Assembly (NCBI RefSeq): GCF_001999985.1
Contig: NZ_CP019645.1
Span: 806,001 to 870,000, forward strand
Length of the DNA: 64,000 bases
Source: Helicobacter bilis
GTDB lineage: Bacteria; Campylobacterota; Campylobacteria; Campylobacterales; Helicobacteraceae
Reading direction: 5' to 3'
Shown: piece after piece, positions 32,321-40,232 of the stretch
Layout: every line of letters begins with the position of its first letter
Position numbering within the stretch: the first letter of the stretch is position 1
Notes under the pieces: generated by a model
What the model saw: the letters and a program-made list of their open reading frames with translations, nothing else
The model's database searches: none
Told to the model about the DNA's origin: nothing
Position numbers and translations under genes: made by a program

Positions 32321-33553
32321 TCAAAACATAGGCAGTTCGCTTAAATCTATAACCGTCGCCCCCATTACTGAATCCTTTGCGTTATAATCCTTATCCTTAT
32401 ATATATGCTTTGGGTCTTTCTCAAACATTTGCGTTTTAAAGTTTAGGAATATTTCCTCTTTGAAATGTTTGCCTGTTTGCTTGTTTTTCTTTACTTTTAA
32501 GCGTTTTATGGCATAACTTGTTAATGAATTATCCTTATTTTCTACATTTTCTAAGTGCATAATAATACTTGCTTCATGTGCGCCTTTTTTACTCTTAAAT
32601 GGTGTGTCTGGATCGCTTTTGCTTGTTTGAACTATTAACATAATGATTAATTCTCTTTCATGTGCTAATTTTCCTAAAATCTCAAACTTTTCAGTTTCTT
32701 TCTCTTCACCATTGCCTACTTTTGTATTGTTGTTTTCTATTCGCATTTGAGAATCTATTAAAAAGACTTTTATGCCTTTTGCGTTGTTTAAATAAATGAT
32801 TTTATCTTTTATCTCTCTTATGTCGTATCCATCTGTAATTGTTATGAGATTTTCTTTCTTTAAGAGTGGGCTTGGATATTCTTTACGCCTTCTTATGTAT
32901 GCACTTAATGTAAATTCAAAGCAAAAAAAGCATACTATCTCTTTCGCACTCATATTTTCTAGCATTTGTGTTGTAAGTGTAGTTTTCCCTGCTTCATAAT
33001 CTCCACTAATAAGGATTAATTGCCCTGTTGCAAGTCCGCCATTAAAAGCAGTGTCTAAAAACTCTATGCCTGTGGAATATGTGCGTTGCGGGTCATATTC
33101 TTTTAAGCTTTTTTCTGCATCTGCAAAGCTTAGAAAATCATCTGCTTTTGCATGATATTGGTAAGGCTTTAATAGATTTGTGTCAAGTTGTATAACTTGT
33201 CTTTGTTGCACTTGTGAGAATATGTAACTTGCTAATTCCTCTTGCCTGTCTAATTGGACACAATATTCATACTCTTTTATGAGTGGAGCTAGATTTGCTA
33301 CCTTGCTTGCTTCTGTGTATTCTTTTATGAAATTAGAATCTTGCAGGGTTACTATTTTGTTAAAAAATAGATTTTCGTTATAGGTTTTAGATTCTAGCAT
33401 TTCTTCTAGCATTGCATAGGCTTTTTTTGCTGTGTCGCTAAACTCTTTTATGATGTGATTAAAGGATTCTAATTCCTTTTGTGTTAGTGAATGATTTATG
33501 AAGCTTTTTATGAAAATGGCTTCTAGGCTTGTTCGTATTCCTTGTTGTTGCAT
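32321..33553 (-). CDS. DnaB-like replicative helicase
   Basis: A 410-residue protein. Walker A is ISGDYEAGKTTLTTQ near residue 188; the Walker B region is KVFLIDSQMRI near 265; a helicase-type MLIVQTSKSD segment follows, then CHxE-like DnaB C-terminal features. The N-terminal 140 residues are helical, fitting the DnaB N-domain. The ATG at 33553 follows AAAGGAAGACGG; the longer open frame to 33610 reads through hairpin DNA. It pairs with the primase gene just downstream. Confidence 0.85.
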   Translation of the reverse strand: MQQQGIRTSLEAIFIKSFINHSLTQKELESFNHIIKEFSDTAKKAYAMLEEMLESKTYNENLFFNKIVTLQDSNFIKEYTEASKVANLAPLIKEYEYCVQLDRQEELASYIFSQVQQRQVIQLDTNLLKPYQYHAKADDFLSFADAEKSLKEYDPQRTYSTGIEFLDTAFNGGLATGQLILISGDYEAGKTTLTTQMLENMSAKEIVCFFCFEFTLSAYIRRRKEYPSPLLKKENLITITDGYDIREIKDKIIYLNNAKGIKVFLIDSQMRIENNNTKVGNGEEKETEKFEILGKLAHERELIIMLIVQTSKSDPDTPFKSKKGAHEASIIMHLENVENKDNSLTSYAIKRLKVKKNKQTGKHFKEEIFLNFKTQMFEKDPKHIYKDKDYNAKDSVMGATVIDLSELPMF

Positions 33554-33581
33554 GTCCGTCTTCCTTTCTTTGTAATTTTTG

Positions 33582-33650
33582 AAAGCTTTCATCTCGTGGT
33601 AACATTTCAATCATTGAAATGTTACCATCAATCTTGGAAAGCTGGTTTAT
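33582..33650 (-). repeat. Mini family A element lacking its inner hairpin
   Basis: GGTAACATTTCAAT is followed at once by CATTGAAATGTTACC, a near-perfect palindrome, with AAAGCTTTCATC and CTTGGAAAGCT ends. The core and inner arms seen at 32024 are cleanly missing. Confidence 0.85.
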
Positions 33651-33677
33651 TTGCCTTTTGCCTCGTTACTTTCTCTT

Positions 33678-33751
33678 GTCATGTTGAGGCTTTAGCCGAA
33701 ACATCTCTTTATTTGCAAAAGGGATTTTTCAGCACACGCTCAAATGACAAG
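33678..33751. repeat. Family C inverted repeat (MITE-like)
   Basis: CTTGTCATGTTGAGGCTTTA and CACACGCTCAAATGACAAG ends. Confidence 0.8.
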
Positions 33752-33775
33752 TGGCAGATGTTTGCTTTGCGGCTC

Positions 33776-33901
33776 TCGTGCGGAAATATTGCGAGACAAT
33801 TTTAAGGGTTATTGAGCTTTTTTGAGAGGGAGTGTATATATAATACATGACCGAACAAAAAAGCGATAATTCCCTTAAAAGTGTCCGCTAAGCATAACGC
33901 A
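33776..33901 (+). repeat. Family B hairpin element (3' of gene)
   Basis: Arms TTTTAAGGGTTATTGAGC and GCGATAATTCCCTTAAAA; core GGGAGTGTAT-loop-ATACATGACCG; outer TGCGGAAATATTGCG faces GTGTCCGCTAAGCATAACGC. Confidence 0.85.
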
Positions 33902-33909
33902 CCATTAAA

Positions 33910-34278
33910 TTATTCCATTGCCCTTTCTACTAACTCCTGCAAAAAATACTTAATCCCTGCTTCCTTTATGTTTAAAATCTCTGCAATAAAGTATTTTCTC
34001 TTAAGCCTTAAACCCTCATATTCTGTAATAAACTGCCCTTTTGTATCAAGCCTTGCACTCCCTGCTTTGAGATTTGCAAGGGTGATTATAGAATCTTGAA
34101 GTTTTAACATGATTGTCGCTTTATTCTGCTTTTGTGTATCAAACAATATGCGTTTTTCCAAATCAAACAAAACATAATCTTTGTAAGGGGCTTTTAAGCT
34201 TTCAAATATCATGTTTAAAGCTTCTAACTCTTGGCAGGTTATATGGCTAGAGTTTTTTATAACTTGTAAGATACCCAT
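33910..34278 (-). CDS. Phage protein of unknown function
   Basis: A 122-residue helical protein (ITCQELEALNMIFESLKAPY at the start, EAGIKYFLQELVERAME at the end), not recognised. The start at 34278 follows AAAGGATTAAGC; the longer frame to 34314 begins with the hairpin-derived ATGAAAGCTTTA. It lies in the replication block between the helicase and the winged-helix gene, so a replication accessory role such as a helicase loader is possible but not shown. Confidence 0.55.
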   Translation of the reverse strand: MGILQVIKNSSHITCQELEALNMIFESLKAPYKDYVLFDLEKRILFDTQKQNKATIMLKLQDSIITLANLKAGSARLDTKGQFITEYEGLRLKRKYFIAEILNIKEAGIKYFLQELVERAME

Positions 34279-34303
34279 GCTTAATCCTTTCTTTATAATT
34301 TTT

Positions 34304-34427
34304 AAAGCTTTCATCTTGGTTATGCAATTTAAGGGATTAAGTAGTTTTTATGATAGTCATTACCGCTTAAGGTAACTCCTATCATAAAAACTACTTAAAA
34401 GCCATAATGCAATCTTAAAAAGCTGGG
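34304..34427 (-). repeat. Family A hairpin element
   Basis: Nearly identical to the copy at 1583: arms AAGTAGTTTTTATGAT/ATCATAAAAACTACTT, core GTCATTACC-loop-GGTAACTCC. The two copies are 33 kb apart, so they are recent duplicates or have been homogenised. Confidence 0.9.
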
Positions 34428-34454
34428 TTTGTTTTCTTTGTCTCTTTGCTTTCT

Positions 34455-34496
34455 TGTCATGCCACCTTTATTGTCATGTTGAGCCGCAAAGCAAAC
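34455..34496. repeat. Partial family C repeat
   Basis: CTTGTCATG and TTGTCATGTTGAGCCGCAAA, without the second inverted end. It fills the spacer 3' of the gene at 34507. Confidence 0.6.
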
Positions 34497-34506
34497 ATAA
34501 ACAGCC

Positions 34507-35625
34507 TTATAACGCTAATAACTTTGCTAATTCCGCTTCTTCGTCAAAGTCTTTGTATCTCTCACTAAAGCTTTTATACTCACTAGACTCTATAACTCTT
34601 TCTTCATGCTTTCTTTGCTGCTTAGTTTGCATTGGATAAAGATCAGTCCAGCCTCTAGCAATGGTGTTTTCTACAATGGCAAACATGTCAAAGCCTCTGT
34701 ATTTTAACTGCATAAATTTGGCTTGTATGCGTTTTAGCGTATGTTTGGATAGCTTCTTTTTATCACTTCGATACTCAATGTAATTTAAATATGCTTCTCT
34801 CTCTTGTGGCTCTAATTGGCTTGTAAAAGCAAATAATTCGTTTTCTTTCTTTGCTCTCTCTTGTTTCCTGTTTTCATCTGCTTTTTTAATAGCTTCCCTG
34901 CATTGCTTCCATAGCTTTGATATGTCTAGGATTGCATATTGTCTTTTTGTATCTTTTGCCCTGTTTTCGACTTTGTCGGATTCTTTTGTTTTGTTTATAT
35001 CTATTATATTATTATGTGTGGTAAAATTTGGTCTGACGATATTTTGGCTTGTCTCTTTGCTGCTTTTAGCGGATTCTTCGCTCAAGGCTCGGTCATTATC
35101 GTTTAGATAACTCCCTTCGCCTTTCACTCGAAAACCGCTAAAATCATTCAAAGATACTTCGCCATTATCTAAAATAGCAAAAGGCTTTTTCTCTTCATAA
35201 GATTCTATTGGCATACTATCTTGTAATACAAACTCATCACTATCTTTTAAGCTTGACAATAGCCTTGTCTCTTTCTCTAATTCTTTTACTTGATTTAACT
35301 CTAGCTTATTTACTTCTAATTCTACTTCAACTTCGTTAAAATCTTTTACAAATACATAAGCCACTTCATTGGTAAATCTGCCATTCTCTTGCTTTTGCAC
35401 TCGTTTTATTAATCCCTTTTTATACAGCTCGTTTAGATACTTATAAAAGGTCTTAATGTTTAATCTGCATTTTTTAGCCATTGTTTTAGCGCTGAATTTC
35501 CACTCCAAGCAATTTCGCCTTAATTTTGTATAAATAGCTATTGCCTGAATGCTTAAGTCGTCATTGTCGATAACTTCATTTGGAATCATTGTGAAGTTTC
35601 TTTTGGGGTTATTATATACAAGCAT
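34507..35625 (-). CDS. Winged-helix replication-type protein carrying an in-frame repeat
   Basis: A 372-residue protein. Residues 1-95 form a winged helix (FTMIPNEVIDNDDLSIQAIA, then WKFSAKTMAKKCRLNIKTFY and ELYKKGLIKRVQ), typical of phage and plasmid replication initiators and helicase loaders. Residues about 160-190 (SGFRVKGEGSYLNDNDRAL, SEESAK) are encoded by a family B hairpin and probably form an added loop. The C-terminal half is charged and helical, with a basic segment KKKLSKHTLKRIQAKFMQLK. AAAGGATTTAAAAC precedes the ATG. It probably acts at the phage origin. Confidence 0.65.
   Translation of the reverse strand: MLVYNNPKRNFTMIPNEVIDNDDLSIQAIAIYTKLRRNCLEWKFSAKTMAKKCRLNIKTFYKYLNELYKKGLIKRVQKQENGRFTNEVAYVFVKDFNEVEVELEVNKLELNQVKELEKETRLLSSLKDSDEFVLQDSMPIESYEEKKPFAILDNGEVSLNDFSGFRVKGEGSYLNDNDRALSEESAKSSKETSQNIVRPNFTTHNNIIDINKTKESDKVENRAKDTKRQYAILDISKLWKQCREAIKKADENRKQERAKKENELFAFTSQLEPQEREAYLNYIEYRSDKKKLSKHTLKRIQAKFMQLKYRGFDMFAIVENTIARGWTDLYPMQTKQQRKHEERVIESSEYKSFSERYKDFDEEAELAKLLAL
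35060..35143 (-). repeat. Family B hairpin inserted in frame in a coding sequence
   Basis: CTTTTAGCGGATTCTTCGCTC and the complementary GAGTGAAAGGCGA/TTTTAGCGG arms enclose core CGGTCATTATC-loop-GATAACTCCC. The copy lacks the outer conserved ends and keeps the host frame open. Confidence 0.9.
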
Positions 35626-35659
35626 GTTTTAAATCCTTTTCTTTAATTTCTTAGTTAAT

Positions 35660-35788
35660 ATTCTTGCGTTATCTTGCGGACACTTTTAAGGGAATTTTCG
35701 CTTTTTTGTTCGGTCATGTATTTTATATACATTCCCTCTCAAAAAAGCTCAATAAACCTTAAAATTGTCTCGCAATATTTCCGCATAC
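35660..35788 (-). repeat. Family B hairpin element (5' of gene)
   Basis: TTCTTGCGTTATCTTGCGGA, arms CTTTTAAGGGAATTTTCGC and GCTCAATAAACCTTAAAA, core CGGTCATGTAT-loop-ATACATTCCC. Confidence 0.85.
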
Positions 35789-35837
35789 TACTTAGTTCCT
35801 TTTTTTGCTTTTGGCTCTCTGTTTTTTGCCTCATTGC

Positions 35838-35913
35838 CTTGTCATGTTGAGGCTTTAGCCAAAACATCTCTTTGTTTGCAAAAGGGATTTTTCAGCACAC
35901 GCTCAAACACGAC
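35838..35913. repeat. Family C inverted repeat (MITE-like)
   Basis: CTTGTCATGTTGAGGCTTTA and CACACGCTCAAACACGACAA ends. Confidence 0.75.
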
Positions 35914-35951
35914 AAAGTGAGACAAAAGGGCAACATCACAAGCACAAACAA

Positions 35952-36608
35952 TCATGCTAAAAACCTTTCTTTTTGCTCTATTAAAGCAAGCCTGTCAAAC
36001 TCTGCAAAATAGTCTCTTAAATCCTGCGGACTAAAAGTCTCATACATAAGCAATATAAACTTATATATTGCCCTTTTTGTCTCTTGCTCTTTTAATCCCA
36101 GCTTTTTACGCACAGAATCAATAAAAGCTTTATTTGACAGCTCATTTGCTCTCTCTTGCACTATCTTTGCCCTCTCTTGCCCTTTTTTATAGTTTTCTAA
36201 AAACTTTAAGGCTTCTTCATCTGGGCTAAACTCACCTTTTTCATACAAGCACAATAAAAAGTTACTTGGAGGCTTTAATATCTTTGTTTGCAAGTAGCAA
36301 TCATGGTATTTTTTTATGCTTTGCATGTCGTAAAACTCAAAGCCTCTGTATTCATCACTGGCATCTACTCGTATGCCCTTAGCGATAGCCTTGCAAAAGT
36401 CTTTTATCTCTTTTGCTTGTGGAATAAATGTCTTGCTTGTTTGCGAGGGGCGGCAAACTCTTATATACTCATATAAAAAGCCACCTTGCTCTATAAAGTT
36501 TAAGGCGTGATCTATGTCTTCTAAAAGCACAAGTATTTCTTTTTCCCGCTTTTCTTTATACTTGATTATGTTTTGTGGGAGTTTTGTAATAAAGTTTGGT
36601 ATTGTCAT
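35952..36608 (-). CDS. Phage protein of unknown function
   Basis: A 218-residue helical protein (KYKEKREKEILVLLEDIDHA near the start, QETKRAIYKFILLMYETFSP near the end), not recognised. AAAGGATTAAAC precedes the ATG. It is followed, in transcription order, by the replication-type gene, and preceded 14 bp away by a small membrane protein gene, so those two form one unit. Confidence 0.55.
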   Translation of the reverse strand: MTIPNFITKLPQNIIKYKEKREKEILVLLEDIDHALNFIEQGGFLYEYIRVCRPSQTSKTFIPQAKEIKDFCKAIAKGIRVDASDEYRGFEFYDMQSIKKYHDCYLQTKILKPPSNFLLCLYEKGEFSPDEEALKFLENYKKGQERAKIVQERANELSNKAFIDSVRKKLGLKEQETKRAIYKFILLMYETFSPQDLRDYFAEFDRLALIEQKERFLA

Positions 36609-36622
36609 GTTTAATCCTTTCT

Positions 36623-36802
36623 TTAGTCTTGTTTTTCTCTATCACTTGGTATTTTAAACAGACATTTAAAAAAGACTTTCACAAAGTCTATAAAGCTATG
36701 TTCTACAAATGGGTTTGTATAGACAACATAACCATACAGCACAATAAGGCATATAAAAGCTACTGCAGAAAATACGCCAAATATGAATAAAATGTCTAGC
36801 AT
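36623..36802 (-). CDS. Small membrane protein (59 residues)
   Basis: A 59-residue ORF with one membrane helix at residues 3-27 (DILFIFGVFSAVAFICLIVL) and a basic cytosolic tail. AAAAGGATTAAAC precedes the ATG, the same leader as other prophage genes, and it abuts the gene at 35952. Possible roles include superinfection exclusion or a membrane anchor; nothing decides between them. Confidence 0.6.
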   Translation of the reverse strand: MLDILFIFGVFSAVAFICLIVLYGYVVYTNPFVEHSFIDFVKVFFKCLFKIPSDREKQD

Positions 36803-36834
36803 GTTTAATCCTTTTCTTTAATTTCTTAGTTAAT

Positions 36835-36962
36835 ATTCTTGCGTTATCTTGCGGACACTTTTAAGGGAATTATCGCTTTTTTGTTCGGTCATGTATTTAA
36901 TATACACTCCCTCTCAAAAAAAACTCAATAACCCTTAAAATTGTCTCGCAATATTTCCGCAT
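36835..36962 (-). repeat. Family B hairpin element (5' of gene)
   Basis: TTCTTGCGTTATCTTGCGGA, arms CTTTTAAGGGAATTATCGC and CTCAATAACCCTTAAAA, core CGGTCATGTAT-loop-ATACACTCCC. Confidence 0.85.
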
Positions 36963-36996
36963 ACTTAGTTCCCTTGTTGCTTGTTTGCCTTGCCAT

Positions 36997-37332
36997 CTAC
37001 TTCCTTTTTATATGACAAAAAGGCTTTTGTATTAAAAACTCTTTTAAGCTTTTATTTACAATCGCATTTTTACTTAATCCAAATTCATAGCTTTTAGTCT
37101 CTAGTAACTCTAAAGTGCTTTCTTTCACTAAAAACTTTTTCCGCCTTTTTCTTGACATCTTTAAGGGCAAATCCTTATCACTTAAAAAAGTCGTCAATGC
37201 CGCTTCAAATATCCTATTTTTTGATATTTTGTAGCGTTTGCTTGTAATATCTAGCAAATCAAGTAGCCTAAAGTCGATTTCAAACTTGTCGGTTTGGACT
37301 TTGGGGGGTGTAGGTCTTGGTTTGTAGTGCAT
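36997..37332 (-). CDS. Tandem ribbon-helix-helix-like DNA-binding protein
   Basis: A 111-residue basic protein built of two similar units: FEIDFRLLDLLDITSKRYKI with SKNRIFEAALTTFL, and FLVKESTLELLETKSYEFGL with SKNAIVNKSLKEFL. Each looks like a beta strand followed by two helices, as in the MetJ/Arc fold. It probably represses or activates prophage promoters. AAAGGATTTAAA precedes the ATG. It sits next to the integrase, where a lysogeny regulator would be expected. Confidence 0.6.
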   Translation of the reverse strand: MHYKPRPTPPKVQTDKFEIDFRLLDLLDITSKRYKISKNRIFEAALTTFLSDKDLPLKMSRKRRKKFLVKESTLELLETKSYEFGLSKNAIVNKSLKEFLIQKPFCHIKRK

Positions 37333-37344
37333 TTTAAATCCTTT

Positions 37345-37420
37345 CGTAAAATATTCGTCTTTGTTATTTCATTTCAAAGATTAATGTAAAAAACAGCTAG
37401 TCATTATCGCAAAAACTCTT
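37345..37420 (-). repeat. Truncated family A-like element
   Basis: TCATTTCAAAGATTAATGTA and AACAGCTAGTCATTATCGC match the first arm and core of the copy at 6045, then the match stops; the second arm is absent. Confidence 0.7.
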
Positions 37421-37446
37421 TGCTTGGCATGTCCCCGCCCTTTTCC

Positions 37447-37524
37447 TTGTCATGTTGAGTGCTTAGCGCGAAACATCTTTTTTATTTGCAAAAGGGATTT
37501 TTCAGCACACGCTCAAAATGCCAA
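37447..37524. repeat. Family C inverted repeat (MITE-like)
   Basis: CTTGTCATGTTGAGTGCTTA and CACACGCTCAAAATGCCAA ends. Confidence 0.75.
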
Positions 37525-37546
37525 AGCAAAAAACACATCACAAGCC

Positions 37547-37639
37547 CTAGCCAACTAAACTCAAGCTATAAAACAAAAAAATAAAGCTTCCAAATAGCAA
37601 AAAAGCCACGCAAACTTCGCTTAAATCTTCTTTTCTCAT
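37547..37639 (-). CDS. 30-residue membrane peptide overlapping the integrase stop
   Basis: The pattern is MRKEDLSEVC, then VAFLLFGSFIFLFYSLSLVG. Its ATG overlaps the integrase TGA, and AAAGGAGG sits in the last integrase codons, giving a strong, coupled start. One membrane helix with an acidic N-terminus. It could be a small regulator or a toxin-like peptide. It is short, so it could be chance, but the ideal ribosome site argues otherwise. Confidence 0.5.
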   Translation of the reverse strand: MRKEDLSEVCVAFLLFGSFIFLFYSLSLVG

Positions 37640-38784
37640 GCTTCCTCCTTTGTAAGATTAATTTGCATATTTTCTATAAAGCAATTTGTGTTTATTGCAT
37701 AAGTGGTTGATGTAATATGCCCATCTTTATGCCCTAGCGTTCTACTCACTTGCAGGATATTAAAGCCTTTTTGGATAGCAAGTGTTGCGAATGTATGTCT
37801 TAGGTTATAAATGGGTGTTTCTTTATTCATATTGAGTTCGCTTAAAAGCTTTTTCCACTTTTTCTGTAAGCATGAATGACTTATATTAAAGAGAGTATCT
37901 GTATATTTTGCTTTTAAGTCGTGCATGAAATGCTTAAAGTTTTCATTGATAAAAGCAATATTTCTTTTACTGCTTTTTGTTTTTGGTGTGGTAATGGTAT
38001 TGTTTGGCATTTTTGACTTTGTTATCTTTATATATTCTGTATCTATATCGCTAGACTTTAATGCTAAGATCTCACCAACTCTAGCCCCTGTATGACTTGC
38101 TATCATAAGATAATTATGCAGTATCTCATCTTTTTTACTAGATTCTAGGATTGTTGCTAACTCATTTTCTTTAAAGGCATATTTTTCTTTTTTCTCTGCT
38201 CCAAACCTTGAGAGATTGAGAGTATTTGTAAAGTAGGGGAGGTTAAAATACTCATTGTAGTTATTTAATGCACGCACAATAAGATTTATCCTGCTTTTAA
38301 TCTCTGCGTTACTTAAGGCTTTTTTATGCAAGGCTGTGGCGTAATCATGTAAAAAGTTTTTATTTACATTATTCGTCCTTGCGTGTTTTAAGTCTTTTTG
38401 TATAGCAAGCATTGCACTCTTATATCTTGCATAACTTGATTCTTTAATGTCGGTTAAACCTTGCAATACATATAACATACTATCACTCAAATACTCATCA
38501 GGGCTTCTTTTGGTGCTTCCCTCTAAGATAAAGCCCTGCCGCACAAGCTCATTTTTTATGTAGTTATGGGCTTCTTGTTGCACTAGGGCTAGATTCTCTT
38601 TAGTTGCCTTTAGCTTGGTGCTAATTCTTATATGCACGCCTTTAATGTATTTTTGTATGTAGATGTAACCTGCTTTGCTGACTTTTATGTTTCTATCATT
38701 TAATTTGATAGTCTTTTCTGGCAATGCCTCACACTCTCTTTTGTCTGTGAAGTTTTGTTGAAATACTAAAACACATGCTGACAT
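37636..38784 (-). CDS. Tyrosine recombinase (phage integrase)
   Basis: A 382-residue protein that integrates and excises the prophage. An N-terminal SAM-like core-binding domain spans about residues 95-200. The catalytic domain has Arg near 234 (ASHTGARVGEILALKSSDID), box II YNLRHTFATLAIQKG near 326 and GHKDGHITSTTYAI with the Tyr nucleophile near 360. The first His of the usual H-x-x-R is Tyr here. AAAGGAATAAC precedes the ATG. It lies near the right prophage end, which fits an attachment site within the next kilobase. Confidence 0.9.
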   Translation of the reverse strand: MSACVLVFQQNFTDKRECEALPEKTIKLNDRNIKVSKAGYIYIQKYIKGVHIRISTKLKATKENLALVQQEAHNYIKNELVRQGFILEGSTKRSPDEYLSDSMLYVLQGLTDIKESSYARYKSAMLAIQKDLKHARTNNVNKNFLHDYATALHKKALSNAEIKSRINLIVRALNNYNEYFNLPYFTNTLNLSRFGAEKKEKYAFKENELATILESSKKDEILHNYLMIASHTGARVGEILALKSSDIDTEYIKITKSKMPNNTITTPKTKSSKRNIAFINENFKHFMHDLKAKYTDTLFNISHSCLQKKWKKLLSELNMNKETPIYNLRHTFATLAIQKGFNILQVSRTLGHKDGHITSTTYAINTNCFIENMQINLTKEEA

Positions 38785-38810
38785 GTTATTCCTTTATGTT
38801 AGTTTGGGCT

Positions 38811-39032
38811 TTAAAGCCTTATTGTTATATCGTTTTTGCTTCCACTTTCATGGCGATTAAAACGCTTTTTCAAAAAGCACAGGCAAAGCAGACAGAAGCA
38901 CAACAAAGCTAGCTTTATGCCCTGTGTCATTGTTGCTTTTTTGTTTCTTGCATATTCATTACTTGCGAAGTTAGCTTCTATCAAGTCGCTTTCTGTCTTT
39001 CTTTTCCTTGTCATGTTGCTTTTCCTTGTCAT
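38811..39032 (-). CDS. Possible small membrane protein
   Basis: A 73-codon frame with a Cys/Leu-rich hydrophobic segment (LALLCFCLLCLCFLKKRF) and basic flanks. The first codons (MTRKSNMTRKRK) are read from family C repeat ends, and no good ribosome site is seen for either ATG, so it may not be expressed. It lies 26 bp upstream of the integrase. Confidence 0.25.
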   Translation of the reverse strand: MTRKSNMTRKRKTESDLIEANFASNEYARNKKATMTQGIKLALLCFCLLCLCFLKKRFNRHESGSKNDITIRL

Positions 39033-39058
39033 TTTGAGGCGTTAGCCCAAACATCTCT

Positions 39059-39436
39059 TTATACTTCAAAGCAGGGCTTTTTCTAGCCTTATTTCATTCA
39101 AAACACAATCAAGAACGCACACAAAAAAGCCGCCGCAAAATTTGCAATATTTTTTTTAAAAAACACAGATTTAAAAAAGAGTTGAGAGACTTAAAAAAGT
39201 TAAATAGGCTAAGCATAAAAGCTTATTAAAGAAAGAAGTTTTATCAAGTGTTTTTAAAAGCCTTAAAAGAAACTTTCAAAACAAAGCAACACCATAAATA
39301 TGGGCTTAAAAACATATTTAAGTGATAAGGCTAAATATACTCACTTGGGAATCTAGCCCCCATAAAAACAATAAAAATTCCTACTTTAAAAGCATGTAGC
39401 TAATATAGCTTTTTATCCTTTTATTTGCTTTGTTTT
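39059..39436. other. Prophage-host boundary region without recognisable genes
   Basis: About 380 bp of A-rich DNA with loosely repeated TTTAAAAAA and CTTAAAAAAG blocks between 39150 and 39260. Left of it lie the integrase and a partial family C end (39018-39058). Right of it a host-type gene begins without its 5' part, so the attachment junction is probably between about 39300 and 39440. Confidence 0.45.
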
Positions 39437-39438
39437 TA

Positions 39439-39772
39439 AAACAAGTGTAAAGAAAATGGGAATCTTGCGACAGAAACACCATATAAAAATGGCAAAGTAG
39501 AGGGCATAGAAAAATGGTATTATGAGAGTGGGAATCTAGAAAGTGAAATACCACATAAAAATGATGAAGCACATGGCAATTTAAAATACTACACAGAAGA
39601 TGGAGAGCTACTTGCTTTGCTTAAAGCCGAGAATGGCAAGATTACAAGCGGTAAATGCTCTAATAATAAAGCCTCAACAAATAAAGATTTAGAAGAGATT
39701 GGTAGATTTCATAATGCTGGCAAAGCAATTAACTATTTAAAAGAAATATGCCTTAAAAATGATTCTAAATAA
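39439..39772 (+). pseudogene. 5'-truncated YwqK/MORN-variant repeat protein
   Basis: The frame KCKENGNLATETPYKNGKVE, GIEKWYYESGNLESEIPHK runs on to a TAA at 39770. These are short repeats of the type found in YwqK-family exported proteins. There is no start codon and a stop lies just upstream, so the beginning of the gene is missing. Either the prophage split it (its start would then lie at the far prophage end) or it is an old remnant. Confidence 0.6.
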
Positions 39773-39887
39773 TGATTTAAAGCTATCTTAACACTTACTA
39801 GATTCTAATCTTAGAATCTTTATGGTTTTAATCTAAAATAGTTTTTGTAAAATACAGAATCTTTATCTTAATTTAAAAGGGGCAGCT

Positions 39888-40232
39888 ATGTTACTAAAAA
39901 GTGTGTTTATAGGTTTTCTCTCATTTTCTATCTTACATGCAGATACACTAAAAGAATGCAAAACCGAAGCGGATAAAATAAGCGGTTGTGTAGAAAAAGG
40001 ATATTATGAAGATGGTTGGATAGAAACACCATATAAAAATGGTAAAAAATAGGGTATAGAAAAAATATATAATGAAAGTGGCGACTTGATTACAGCCTCT
40101 ACCTATAAAAATGAAAAAATAATAAGTGGCAAATGTGGCGATGGCAAGGCTTTTAGCAACGCACATTTACATAATTTAGAAAAGCGTTATAATATAGATT
40201 TCATTATTAAAAAAATCTGTGAAAAGCCCTAA
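39888..40232 (+). pseudogene. YwqK-type secreted protein with internal stop
   Basis: AAAAGGGGCAGCT precedes the ATG. A clear signal peptide (LLKSVFIGFLSFSILHADT) is followed by a repeat unit. A TAG at 40050-40052 then interrupts the frame (YKNGKK-stop-GIEKIYNESG), and homology to the copy at 39439 continues to the TAA at 40230. One base change would restore a 114-residue protein. The two genes are tandem paralogues. Confidence 0.7.

Noticed and set aside
1583..37420. CRISPR array
   Set aside because: The repeats are widely spaced, palindromic, variable in arm sequence and oriented to genes; there are no regular unique spacers and no cas genes.
2488..37420. Integron attC sites
   Set aside because: The hairpins follow and precede ORFs like cassettes, but I see no GTTRRRY/RYYYAAC boxes and no integron integrase; only the phage-type recombinase is present.
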